64,000 nt of DNA. Source: Rapana venosa (lineage: Eukaryota > Mollusca > Gastropoda > Neogastropoda > Muricidae). Location: contig CM054135.1 in the NCBI GenBank assembly GCA_028751875.1, forward strand, positions 9,984,535 to 10,048,534. The letters run 5' to 3'. Position numbers and translations under genes: made by a program. The notes beneath the pieces are model-generated. The model was not told the DNA's origin. It searched no databases and was given only the letters and a program-made list of their open reading frames with translations. This document shows positions 34,019 to 44,392 of this stretch, piece by piece (position 1 is the first letter of the stretch; every line of letters starts with the position of its first letter).

Positions 34019-34814
34019 GTGAGAGCCTGGGGCTTCCTCCTGGGGGAGGATCGGGCTGGGGGTTTGGATGTGGGTGGGAGGGTGGCGATGACTGGTGGTG
34101 GTTGTGGTTGTGTGTGTGGTTGTTACACAATTGAGTTGTTTCCTTTAGTTAAAAAAAGAAGTTGTTGAAATAAGATTTTCTTAAAGTTGAAATAAGATTT
34201 TCTTAAAATGCCATGACCTTTTTTTTTCCTCATTTCCGTGCGTGAGTTTGTTGTGTGTGAGTAGAAGTGTACGCAAGGGTATTGTGCATTAAAAATTCTG
34301 TCCGGTTTTTATCTTTCCATAGTCAAAATCATATCTTATGAACGAAAGTTCATCGTTTTTGATAGCTATGCATTTAAGAGCACACACACATATACCATTC
34401 CCCATCCCCCTACACACACACACGTACACACACTCACAATTAGAAATTTTATAACCACACCCACACACAATTAGCAATGTATTAACCACATGCACACACA
34501 CACGCACACATGCATGCACGCACACACTCTCTCTCTCTCACTCATGCTCTCACTCACTCACGTCTAATATCACAACTTGTGAAAAGACATTAATTGAATT
34601 TAAATGAATTTGAACACACACACTCATACACACTCTCACTCCCCCCCCCCTACACACACACACACACACATTAAATATACAGCTTTAAGAAAACCCCAAC
34701 ATCTGACACACAAAGAGCACAGATCCACCTTTGCCTTACACAGCTCCACAAACTCCAACACAACACACCACCACACCACCACAAGTTGTGCCGCTAACCT
34801 AAACCCCGCCCCCC

Positions 34815-34992
34815 TGTCGTTAACCCCTGTACAGTGTGTGTGTGTGTTTACATTTGCATTTGTAAAAATCTAGTAATTGTAACTGGCTGCATGTGAAAGA
34901 CTGGGATGAATGAGAGCGCTTTGATTTGGTTTTTTATAAGATATAGCGCTGTATAAATTCCATGTATTATTATTATTATTATTATTATTACA
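34815..34992 (+). mobile_element. LINE (ATT)n-tailed 3' end, copy 2
   Basis: This is the duplicate of 31885-32061, with two fewer ATT units before the acceptor ATTATTACAG. The tail-length difference is a useful marker between the two copies. Confidence 0.8.
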
Positions 34993-34993
34993 G

Positions 34994-35191
34994 GAGCAGC
35001 AGACGCCGCTGCACATCGCCTCGCGGCTGGGCAACGTGGACAACGTGGTGCTGCTGCTGCAGCACGGGGCCAACGCGGACGCCACCACCAAGGACAAGTA
35101 CACGCCGCTGCACATCGCCGCCAAGGAGGGCCACGACGAGGTGGCGCAGGTCCTACTGGAGAACGGGGCCTCCCACGACGTCACCACCAAG
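34994..35191 (+). CDS. ANK: Ankyrin exon, repeats R15-R16, copy 2
   Basis: The exon has 66 codons, with nucleotide sequence the same as 32063-32260 as far as can be read. Phase is 0-0 and the donor AAG|gtgagc. It joins in frame either to R17 at 36257 or after exon copy 1. Confidence 0.9.
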
Positions 35192-35312
35192 GTGAGCAGC
35201 AGGTCTCCGGGGCTGTGGCAGCAGTGCCCTCTGTTACAGACGTCTCCACAACACTGCACTTGCCTGTCTCTGTAACTATTTTCATCTGTACACGTCATCA
35301 CATTTGACGATT

Positions 35313-35565
35313 TGATTAAGCAGCGTTGAGCGTGGTTACCAGTTGGATGGGTGACCGTTTGCGCGCCTTGGCTTCAGTACAGTTCCCCCAGTTCACCCAG
35401 CTGTAAATGGGTACCTGCCCTCTTTAGGGTCAGGGAAGGTAAAGCAGCGAGGGAGAGGAGATAGGCGCCGCCCTCAATATGCTGGCCCTAGAGAAGTGAG
35501 GTCTCTGACGCTCGCTCCCCTATGACCTTATAGGTTATGGGACTCCTTTACCTTTTTACCTTTTA
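35313..35565 (+). mobile_element. SINE family B, 5'-truncated
   Basis: It starts at TTAAGCAGCGTTGAGCGTGG (5S-like segment) and runs to CTTATAGGTTATGGGACTCC. The tRNA-like head is absent. Confidence 0.8.
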
Positions 35566-35624
35566 CCACGTCATCACGCTCCCTCCGTTCTGCTACAGAT
35601 ACTTTATGTTTCCAAACACCCAGA

Positions 35625-35970
35625 TTCAAACAGTCCTCTGTTGGCCGTCACTCTGTCAGTATTTCTGGTCGGTCCATTTAGAATGACCTCCCTCTCTCAC
35701 TTCGCCAAAAGCCTTTATTTGATACTTTCAAATCCAGCCTCAAGACACACACTTATTTCTGACCTATGATCTTCCCCTTACTTACACCTCTTATCTGTTC
35801 CTACTTTTGATAGACATCTCGATTCCCATCACCCTGCTTAATAGTGTTTGCATCTGTTCGTGTGTATGTATGTGTGAATTAAAAATCTGTTAATCTTTTG
35901 TGAATGGTCGCATATGTATGGATGGTTCAAATGCAAACGTTTCGATTTGTTTCCTTTACAACGTTCAGTG
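35625..35970 (+). mobile_element. LINE 3' end, (ATT)n family, decayed
   Basis: It matches 4861-5150 (AATGACCTCCCTCTCTC, AATCCAGCCTCAAG, TTCCCATCA-CCTGCT), but the terminal coding frame is broken and the ATT tail is lost. Confidence 0.65.
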
Positions 35971-35984
35971 CTCTGAAAATTACA

Positions 35985-36187
35985 CACACACACACTCCCC
36001 CTCCCACACACTCACACACACAACACACACAACACACAAACACACACACAACACACAACACATACACCACACACACACACCCACAAAACACACACACAAC
36101 ACACACACACAAAACACACACACATACACACACCCCTCCCACACAACACACACCACACACACCACAACACACACACACACAAAACCC
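35985..36187. repeat. CA-rich microsatellite
   Basis: About 200 bp of interrupted CA and ACAA units on the sense strand, ending 70 nt before the R17 acceptor. Confidence 0.9.
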
Positions 36188-36256
36188 AACCAACGCCTCC
36201 ACCGTATAGACTACCGCTCATCACAACCACCCTCCTGTCTGCCCCTCCCTCAACAG

Positions 36257-36454
36257 AAGGGCTTCACGCCGCTGCACATCGCCGCCAAGTACGGCAACAT
36301 CAAGGTGGCCCGCCTGCTGCTGCAGAAGGACGCCAACCCTGACGTGCAGGGCAAGAACGGCCTGACCCCTCTCCACGTGGCCACCCACTACAACCACGTC
36401 AACGTGGCCCAGCTGCTCCTGGAGAACAAGGCCAACCCTCACGCCACGGCCAAG
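36257..36454 (+). CDS. ANK: Ankyrin exon, repeats R17-R18
   Basis: The exon has 66 codons. R17 is [19 protein letters not shown]18 is [18 protein letters not shown], ending [16 protein letters not shown] and [13 protein letters not shown] are standard for repeats 17 and 18. The acceptor is cctcaacag|AAG and the donor AAG|gtcaga, phase 0-0. Confidence 0.97.
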
Positions 36455-36564
36455 GTCAGAGAGAGAGAGAGTCGGTTGGTCTGGTGACCTTGTTGTTTCT
36501 GTCTGGTGACGTTGTTGTTTCTGCTGGTGACGTTGTTGTTTCTGTCTGGTGATGTTTCTGTCTG

Positions 36565-36801
36565 GTTTGGACACATTCAACGGAAAGCAGACCACCACAT
36601 CATAAAAAGAGCAATAAACTTCGTAGTGGATGGAAAGAGACCAAAGGGAAGACCTAGCAAAACCTGGGCTGCCTGTATTGCAGATGATCTTAGAGAAAGG
36701 GACATAAATAAGGAGGAAGCTCAAAACAGAGAGAGATGGAGAAGGCTCATCAATGTCAAACCTCCCCTGGGAGAAACATGACAAAAAAGGAAGAAGAAGA
36801 C
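36565..36801 (+). mobile_element. LINE 3' end, (GAA)n family, with 11-bp TSD
   Basis: It is 5'-truncated to the last 80 codons ([30 protein letters not shown]) and ends with GGAAGAAGAAGA. GTTTCTGTCTG flanks it at 36554-36564 and 36802-36812. Confidence 0.85.
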
Positions 36802-37048
36802 GTTTCTGTCTGAGGATGTAGACAAGGGGAGAGAAGAGTGACTGGTAGTGGGTAGGGTAGATGGGTCGATCTAGTGATCTTCTCTTCGCTGGTGTTGTCT
36901 TGGGTAGGTAGGTGGGTTGATTGATCCGGACACTCAAAATGTAGACTAGGGGAGAGAAGTTACTGGTAGTGAGGTACGTGGAGTGATGATGAGGACTCTG
37001 TCTGATGTAGAGTAGGGGAGAGAAGCTACAGGTAGTGAGGTAGGTGGA

Positions 37049-37369
37049 TCTTCTTCATCGAACGCTCAGACAGCAATCATTGTTGCCTGTCATATGAGCA
37101 AAAGTGCATTGTGCTGCCGACAGGTCAGGCCCAGTGCATTCGACCTCGGCATAGGACAGAATTATTATCTTTGAAGTCTTTCTAAAAAAAAATAAAGGCA
37201 GGAGAATGGACCAAGAAGGCAGAAAGTAGACAAGAAGGAGGTGACAGAAAGAAAAGAAACGAGGCAGAAACAAAGAGAGGAATAGAAAAGAGGGAACTTA
37301 TAGCAGAGAGTTTCCAGAATGTGGGGATGCTATTTATAGAGGCACATCCTCATCATCCCCTCAGGGGAA
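37049..37369 (-). mobile_element. 327-bp (GAA)n-tailed element, minus orientation
   Basis: On the minus strand it begins TTCCCCTGAGGGGATG, has CTATAAATAGCATCCCC and ends GTTCGATGAAGAAG. The flanking repeat is imperfect (GGTAGGTGGAT and GGTAAGTGAGT), which points to an older insertion than those at 11892 and 33447. Confidence 0.8.
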
Positions 37370-37883
37370 GGTAAGTGAGTAGATGATGTAGATTCTGTCT
37401 GATGTAGACCAGGGGAGAGGAGTTTATGAAGTGAGGGGTGGGATGATGATGTAGATTCCTTCTGATGTTGTTGGGGAGACAAGTTACAGGCAGTGGTGGG
37501 GTACATGGGTTGATGATCGATTGATCTTTTTGGTAGAGGTGTTGTCTTGGGTACAGACAACACCAGCAAAGAGACGATGACCAGGTCCTAGTTATATTCG
37601 GTAGGGGTAGGTGGGTTGATGATGTAGTTTCTGCCTGATGATGTAGTCTAGGGGAGAGAAGTTACTGGTAGTGAGGTAGGTGACTTGACCATCTAGATTC
37701 TGTCTGATGTAGACAAGGGGAGAGCAGTCATAGGAAGTGGGGGTGGGTGGGTTGATGATGGTTTGCTAAAAATCAAGCGGTAGTAGTAGACTGAAAGAGA
37801 TGTCTGTGTATGTGTGGTGTGCACTCTGGACAGAGCGACATACTGTATTCAGCTGTGCATCGTGTAGTGTGCTGTGGTTTCAG

Positions 37884-37982
37884 AATGGCTACACTCCTCT
37901 GCACATCGCTGCCAAGAAAAACCAGATGGACATTGCCACTGCTCTGCTGGAGTATGGAGCCAAGCCCAATGCTGAATCCAAG
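37884..37982 (+). CDS. ANK: Ankyrin exon, repeat R19
   Basis: The exon has 33 codons, [18 protein letters not shown] to [19 protein letters not shown] and NAES identify repeat 19. The acceptor is gtggtttcag|AAT and the donor AAG|gtgagt, phase 0-0. Confidence 0.98.
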
Positions 37983-38127
37983 GTGAGTGATGAAGACTGT
38001 CTTCTTTTCCACCCGTTTTTTTTTTTTTTTTGGGAGGGGGTGGGGGTGGGGACTGTTGTGTCCATGGAAAGGAGAATTCACTATATTGGTTGGATTTCCT
38101 CTGTGTGTTTGTGTGTGTGTGTTTTTT

Positions 38128-38460
38128 ATTATTTTATTTCAAGGATAATGGAACAAGCACTCTTGTGCTTTTTTTCATTCAGTCCTCGTGTGTATGCAGT
38201 TTTGTAAATTTTGTCATCCATTCCCACCAGCATGCAATGGCCTACTCTTCTGAAAAGAGGAACGGGTTTTAACATGTGCGCAAGATGTTCTGCATGCATT
38301 CGCACACGGGACCTCAGTTTATAGTCTCGTCTGAAGGTCTTTTGGGGAGAGTGGAGTCGGCACTGATGTTAACTCCAGAGGAAAAATCCTCTTGAACGAG
38401 ATTTGAACTCGGGTCAGCAGATCACAAATACATCACTCTAACCACCAGTCTATCCCACCC
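38128..38460 (-). mobile_element. SINE family A, near full-length
   Basis: In plus coordinates it runs from TCAAGGATAATGGAACAAGC through CAGCATGCAATGGCC to the head remnant ATTTGAACTCGGGTCAGC and TCTATCCCACCC. Confidence 0.8.
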
Positions 38461-39069
38461 GTGTGCGCACGCGTGTGTATGTGTGTACACACATGTGTAT
38501 ATGTAGTTGTGTGTGTGCACGCGTGCGTGTTGTTGTTGTTGTCTTCAATTTAACGTCTGTTCACTTTAAGTGATATTAGACGAGGGAAATAGAAAGTGTA
38601 ATGGAAGTTAAAAAAGGGAGAGGAAGGAGTGAAAGGAGAAAAGGTTAAGAAATAGCATCAGTGTTGGTATAAAAATAAAAAAAAAACCCTAGAAAAGTAA
38701 GGATAATACTTTTAAACAGGAGCAAAATGTAAACTCAACAATGTGGAAACATGCGTGCGTGTGTGCATGCACATATGTGATGCATTCATGTGTGGATGTG
38801 TGCATGCGTGTTTGTTTTGTGTAATTGTGAATAAGAAAGATTTACTCCAAACTGTATGCATTTCTCCTGAAGATTTCTCTGACTTTCCTGTAAGGAGTAG
38901 TTGAAACCAGAAAGTCCTCTGCACTGTGTATGTCTGTTAAAAACTGAAGCCTCAACTACACAGCGGAGCGGATAATTCACACATTAACCATCATGCTAGC
39001 TGCGCTGGTCTGTTTGTTCTTTTCCCATCAGTTGTATAATGATGAATGGACATGGAAAGGCCATAGGTT

Positions 39070-39432
39070 TTTATTTTATTTATTTATTTTATTCTTTTAT
39101 ATCGAGGATAATGGAATAAGCACTTATGTGCATTTTTACATCCAGTCCCCATGTGTATGCGGTTTTGTACATTTTGTCATCTGTTCCCACCGGCACACAA
39201 TGGCCTACTCTTACGAAAAGTGAAACAGGATTTAACGTGTGCGCAAGATGTTCTGCGTGCATTCGCACATGGGGCCTCGGTTTATAGTCTCATCCGAAGG
39301 ACTTTTGGGGAGAGTGGAGTCTGCACTGATGTTAACTCCAGGGGAAAATATCCCCTTCAACGGGAATCAAACCCGGGTCATCAGATTGCAAGTGCAATGT
39401 TTTAACCGCTACTAGGCTATCCCGTCCCCCCT
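39070..39432 (-). mobile_element. SINE family A, full-length, 37 nt from exon R20
   Basis: The whole unit is present from (TTTA)n and ATCGAGGATAATGGAATAAG to the head AATCAAACCCGGGTCATC and GGCTATCCCGTCC. Its end lies 37 nt upstream of the R20 acceptor, in the branch-point region. Confidence 0.85.
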
Positions 39433-39469
39433 TAGGTTAACTGATGCAGTGTTGTGTTGTGATCCCCAG

Positions 39470-39568
39470 AATGGCTTCACTCCCCTGCACCTGGCCTCAC
39501 AGGAGGGTCACACTGACGTGGTGTCCCTGCTGCTGGAGAAAGACGCCAACGTCAACGCCAGAGCCCAG
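39470..39568 (+). CDS. ANK: Ankyrin exon, repeat R20
   Basis: The exon has 33 codons, [18 protein letters not shown] to [23 protein letters not shown] is repeat 20. The acceptor is gatccccag|AAT and the donor CAG|gtgagt, phase 0-0. The last nine exon bases AGAGCCCAG and the donor are the seed of the tandem array that follows. Using donor 2 (39617) or 3 (39665) of the array would add 16 or 32 residues in frame ([16 protein letters not shown] type). Confidence 0.97.
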
Positions 39569-41060
39569 GTGAGTACTTCACCTGACTGCATAATTAACGT
39601 TAGTGACAGAGCCCAGGTGAGTACTTCACCTGTCTGCATAATTAACGTTAGTGACAGAGCCCAGGTGAGTACTTCACCTGTCTGCATAATTAACGTTAGT
39701 CACAGAGCCCACACCTGACTGCATAATTAACGCTAGTGACAGAGCCCACGTGAGTACTTCACCTGACTGCGTAATTAATGCTAGTGACAGAGCCCACACC
39801 TGACTGTATAATTAACGTTAGTGACAGAGCCCAGGTGAGTACTTCACCTGACTGCATAATTAACGTTAGTCACAGAGCCCACACCTGACTGCATAATTAA
39901 CGCTAGTGACAGAGCCCACGTGAGTACTTCACCTGACTGCGTAATTAATGCTAGTGACAGAGCCCAGGTGAGTACTTCACCTGTCTGCATAATTAACATT
40001 AGTGACAGAGCCCACGTGAGTACTTCACCTGACTGTATAATTAACGTTAGTGACAGAGCCCACGTGAGTACTTCACCTGACTGCATAATTAACGCTAGTG
40101 ACAGAGCCCACGTGAGTACTTCACCTGACTGCGTAATTAATGCTAGTGACAGAGCCCATACCTGACTGTATAATTAACGTTAGTGACAGAGCCCAGGTGA
40201 GTACTTCACCTGACTGCATAATTAACGTTAGTCACAGAGCCCACACCTGACTGCATAATTAACGCTAGTGACAGAGCCCACGTGAGTACTTCACCTGACT
40301 GCGTAATTAATGCTAGTGACAGAGCCCAGGTGAGTACTTCACCTGTCTGCATAATTAACATTAGTGACAGAGCCCACGTGAGTACTTCACCTGACTGTAT
40401 AATTAACGTTAGTGACAGAGCCCACGTGAGTACTTCACCTGTCTGCATAATTAACGTTAGTGACAGAGCCCAGGTGAGTACTTCACCTGACTGCATAATT
40501 AACGTTAGTGACAGAGCCCAGGTGAGTACTTCACCTGACTGCATAATTAACGTTAGTGACAGAGCCATCACCTGACTGCATAATTAACGTTAGTGACAGA
40601 GCCATCACCTGACTGCATAATTAACGTTTGTGACAGAGCCCAGGTGAGTACTTCACCTGACTGCATAATTAACATTAGTGACAGAGCCCACGTGAGTACT
40701 TCACCTGACTGATGACTTCAGTTCTTTTGACGTTTGCATAATTAACATTAGTAACAGAGCCCATGTGAGTACTTCACCTGACTGATGACTTCAGTTCTTT
40801 TGACGTTTGCATAATTAACATTAGTAACAGAGCCCATGTGAGTACTTTACCTGACTGATGACTTCAGTTCTTTTGACGTTTGCATAATTAACATTAGTAA
40901 GAGAGCCCATGTGAGTACTTCACCTGACTGATGACTTCAGTTCCTTTGATATTTGCATAATTAACATTAGTAACAGAGCCCATGTGAGTACTTCACCTGA
41001 CTGATGACTTCAGTTCCTTTGATATCTGCATTAATCAGTGTCAGTGACAGAGCTCTCATG
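39560..41060. repeat. Minisatellite built from the R20 splice donor
   Basis: The 48-bp unit contains AGAGCCCAGGTGAGTACTTC, CACCTGACTGCATAATTAAC and GTTAGTGAC. About 23 units keep GTGAGTACT. Shorter 37-bp units lacking the donor are interspersed, and the last five units (from about 40690) carry an extra 25 bp (TGATGACTTCAGTTCTTTTG). A higher-order period of 362 bp is visible (39920 against 40282). The 48-bp unit is a multiple of three and open in the exon's frame. Confidence 0.95.
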
Positions 41061-41091
41061 AGTACTGCTGTGGCTGACTTTTCACTGATTT

Positions 41092-41099
<8 letters not shown>

Positions 41100-41154
<55 letters not shown>

Positions 41155-41158
41155 GTAT

Positions 41159-41214
<56 letters not shown>
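41100..41214. repeat. (TA)n microsatellite
   Basis: About 115 bp of nearly pure TA with a few G and TTT interruptions. It is self-complementary and hairpin-prone. Confidence 0.95.
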
Positions 41215-41497
41215 AAGGGGGTCCCATAACATAAGGTCGTAGGGGAGCGAGGCGTCAGAGACCTCACTTCTCTAGGGCCAGTATATTGAGGGCGGCGCCC
41301 ATCTCCTCTCCCTCGCTGCTTTACCTTCCCTGACCCTAAAGAGGGCAGGTACCCATTTACAGCTGGGTGAACTGGGAGAACTGTACTGAAGCCAAGGCGC
41401 GCAAACGGTCACCCATCCAACTGGTAACCACGCTCGATGCTGCTTAACTTGGCTGGGGGAAAGCGAGTGCTCCGACCACTGAGTTATCCCGTCCCCT
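41215..41497 (-). mobile_element. SINE family B, full-length, minus orientation
   Basis: On the minus strand it begins GGACGGGATAACTCAGTGG, followed by GCCAAGTTAAGCAGC, GTTGGATGGGTGACC and AGCTGTAAATGGGTACC, ending AACCTTATGT near the TA repeat. Confidence 0.85.
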
Positions 41498-41554
41498 TGA
41501 AAATTAAACATGGTAGTATTTATTTTATACCCAGAAATAAGAAAAAAAATGACG

Positions 41555-41628
41555 TGGCCCACATGGGGGTCGAACCCACGACCTCCGCGTTATCAGCACG
41601 GCGCTCTAACCAACTGAGCTAATGGGCC
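41555..41628 (-). tRNA. trnI-GAU: tRNA-Ile (anticodon GAT)
   Basis: The minus strand folds as a complete cloverleaf of 73 nt plus discriminator A. The acceptor stem is GGCCCAT/GTGGGCC, the D arm GCTC-AGTTGGTTA-GAGC, the anticodon stem CCGTG/CGCGG with loop CTGATAA, and the T arm GTGGG-TTCGACC-CCCAT. Box A (TAGCTCAGTTGG) and box B (GGTTCGACCCC) are intact. A T8 run follows the 3' end (A run at 41542-41549 on plus), the expected pol III terminator. There is no intron and no CCA. It sits in an ankyrin intron in antisense orientation. GAT is the minor eukaryotic Ile anticodon; AAT is usual. Confidence 0.92.
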
Positions 41629-41877
41629 TTCATTGCCATTTGACAAATTAAAAATAATATAACAGTGATATTTTATGTAGTTCTGTGCCAAGTGTGCCAT
41701 GTTCAAGTTTCATACTTTAAGCAAGATCGTTTATTGATATGCTGTTTTGATAAGAGTTACACATATCAAAGAAAGACACAACAGCTATTTTTAAAGCGGC
41801 AGTCAGCTATAAAGCAAAATTCCCTGATTTATGGGTGATGGTTTGTTATGGACACAGTATGCATATCTTATAATGAA

Positions 41878-43025
41878 TACTGATGTGTGGATGACGTGAT
41901 GTTGACATCAGAGCATGATGCCTATTGCTGATGTGATGTTGACACCAGAACGTGATGATTGTTGACATGTGGATGATGTGGTGTTGACACCAGAACATGA
42001 TGACTTGATGTGTGATGGGATTTTGACACCAGAACGTGATGATTGTTGACATGTGGATGATGTGGTGTTGACACCAGAACATGATGACTTGATGTGTGAA
42101 TCATGGGATGTTGACACCAGAACGTGATGACTGTTGACATGTGAATGATGTGATGTTGACACCAGAACAGGATGACTGTTGACATGCGGATGATGTGCTG
42201 CCGACACCAGAACATGGTGACTGTTGACATGTGGATGATGTGGTGTTGACACCAGAACGCAATGTCTGTTGACATGTGGATGATGTTATGTTGGCACCAG
42301 AACATGATTGGTGACTGTTGACATGTGGACGATGTGATGTTGGCACCAGAACATGATTGGTGACTGTTGACATGTGGATGATGTTATGTTGGCACCAGAA
42401 CATGATTGGTGACTGTTGACATGTGGACGATGTGATGTTGGCACCAGAACGTGATTGATGTCTGTTGACATGTGGATGATGCGGTGTTGACACCAGAACA
42501 TGATGACTGTTGACATGTGGATGATGTGGTGTTGACACCAGAACGTGATTGATGTCTGTTGACACGTGGATGATGTGGTGTTGACACCAGAACGCGATGA
42601 CTGTTGACATGTGGATGATGTGGTGTTGACACCAGAACGTGATTGATGTCTGTTGACATGTGGATGATGTGGTGTTGACACCAGAACGTGATGACTGTTG
42701 ACATGTGGATGATGTGGTGTTGACACCAGAACGTGATGACTGTTGACATGTGGATGATGTGGTGTTGACACCAGAACGTGATGACTGTTGACATGTGGAT
42801 GATGATGTGGTGTTGACACCAGAACGGACGGGTGTGTGTTCTATGATAACTGTTGACATGTGGATGATGTGTTGACACCAGAACGTGATAACTGTTGACA
42901 TGTGGATGATGATGTGGTGTTGACACCAGAATGTGATGACTGTTGACATGTGGATGATGATGTGGTGTTGACACCAGAATGTGATGACTGTTGACATGTG
43001 GATGATGATGTGGTGTTGACACCAG
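41878..43025. repeat. Minisatellite built from the R21 splice acceptor
   Basis: The 45-bp unit is GTTGACATGTGGATGATGTG plus GTGTTGACACCAGAACGTGA plus TGACT, with 42-52 bp variants (GGCACCAG and GTGATTGATGTCT subtypes). About 24 units are present. The final unit's GACACCAGAACG is the real acceptor and the first exon bases of R21. Reading inward from an upstream acceptor soon meets TGA. Confidence 0.95.
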
Positions 43026-43124
43026 AACGGACTGACCCCCATGCACCTGGCAGCCCAGGAGGACAAGGTGCCTGTGGCAGAGATCCTGGTCAAGTATGAA
43101 GCAGAGATCGACACCCAGACCAAG
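43026..43124 (+). CDS. ANK: Ankyrin exon, repeat R21
   Basis: The exon has 33 codons, NGLTPMHLAAQEDKVPVA to EIDTQTK. MHLAAQED-VPVAEIL identifies repeat 21. The acceptor is ttgacaccag|AAC, the last unit of the array upstream. The donor is AAG|gcaaga, a GC-type donor with otherwise good U1 complementarity. Phase is 0-0. Confidence 0.96.
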
Positions 43125-43135
43125 GCAAGACCTGT

Positions 43136-43163
43136 CTGTCTGTCTGTCTGTCTTGTCTGTCTG

Positions 43164-43200
<37 letters not shown>

Positions 43201-43262
43201 CTTACTTTTTTTCTTACTTTCTTTCTTTCTTTCTTTCTGTCTTTCTTTCTTTCTCTTTCCTT
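43136..43262. repeat. (CTGT)n and (CTTT)n microsatellite
   Basis: It starts about 10 nt after the R21 donor. The pyrimidine-rich strand is the sense strand. Confidence 0.9.
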
Positions 43263-44161
43263 GCTTGTTGTGACCGGTCTGTCCAGTTCTGCAGCTGTGT
43301 CAAGAGCCTCAGGATTGGAGGCAACATTTGTTGTTGTTTTTTGTGATACTTGATAATGGTTCATGAAGTCATAAAACTGAAGATAGAAGATTATTGTCTT
43401 TTAAAAACTTTTTTTTTTTTAAATTGATTTTAGTATGACGGTTGATTTGGGCTGTTCCATATTGCAAGGATGCTGTAGTTCTGTTTATCTGTGAAGATGC
43501 TAGAAAATGTCATGTGTTTACCCAGGAAGTAAAGATAAATTATGGTATAGAATGCTTTTTTGAACTGCTGGCTTTTGACTTCAGTGTTTGTATCTAAATC
43601 CAGTGCAGTGAGAATTCTGTTGCTGGGGCAGGTAATCTGTCATTACCATGGGCTCTTCAAGAGACAAAACATCAACAGATAGACTGAGCCATGATGATAA
43701 TCATTTTTAGTTGTGATCACAGTTTTATGTAAATCACAGTAAAACGTGTCATGTGGCAAAATGTTGTATGCCTTTATCATTAAATTTACCTGTAGGAGGG
43801 AGAGGGGGGATATTAAGTTTTGACTCACAAAATTTTAGATTTTTTTCTTGTCCCCAGGCTATGAAAGTTATTATGTCACACGTGAGTTGTATAAGGCTTT
43901 GCTTCTTGTTTTAATTGCCATCAAAGTATGGTCAGAAGTCTTTATATCATTATTCATAAGTAGGTATGAATTACCAATCATAAAATATATATTTATTTAT
44001 TTTTTTTTAAATTGAGGGAGGTGATTGTTCACACATAATCAAGTACTACTGTCACGTAGCGTGTGGACAGAAAGAAAAGAAGAATGAAGCCTATGGTAGG
44101 ACCTGGTTGTTCAAAGTGACCTCCAGCAACAAGGGCTTGCTTGCTTGTATGTCCCCCACAG

Positions 44162-44359
44162 GCCGGCTACACCCCCCTGCACACTGCCTGCCACTTTGGC
44201 CAGGTCAACATGGTTCGCTTCCTGCTGGAGCACGACGCCTCGGTGAGCGCCACCACCAAGGTGGGCTACACCCCGCTCCACCAGGCGGCGCAGCAAGGCC
44301 ACGTGCAGGTGGTCAACCTCCTGCTGAAGAACGGCGCCTCCGCCAACACCGTCACCAAC
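44162..44359 (+). CDS. ANK: Ankyrin exon, repeats R22-R23
   Basis: The exon has 66 codons. R22 is [19 protein letters not shown]23 is [18 protein letters not shown], ending [18 protein letters not shown] is almost universal in repeat 23 of ankyrins. The acceptor is tgtcccccacag|GCC and the donor AAC|gtcagt, phase 0-0. Confidence 0.98.
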
Positions 44360-44392
44360 GTCAGTGGACTTTGTTTGGGTCTTGGTCCCTCT

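Larger units (their letters stand above)
32870..35224. repeat. Large duplication containing R13-R16, copy 2
   Basis: This is the second copy of 29722-32290, about 2.35 kb. It lacks the 550-bp insert of copy 1 but carries its own 327-bp element with a target-site duplication. A 580-bp spacer separates the copies. Confidence 0.9.

Noticed and set aside
39560..41060. CRISPR-like regular repeats
   Set aside because: The units are contiguous with no unique spacers, and the host is an animal genome.
42101..43364. Minus-strand open frames up to 340 aa (STCQQSSRSGVNT-type units)
   Set aside because: They read the R21 acceptor minisatellite, whose unit is a multiple of three with few stops on that strand. 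Three frames are open at once, which real coding sequence seldom shows.
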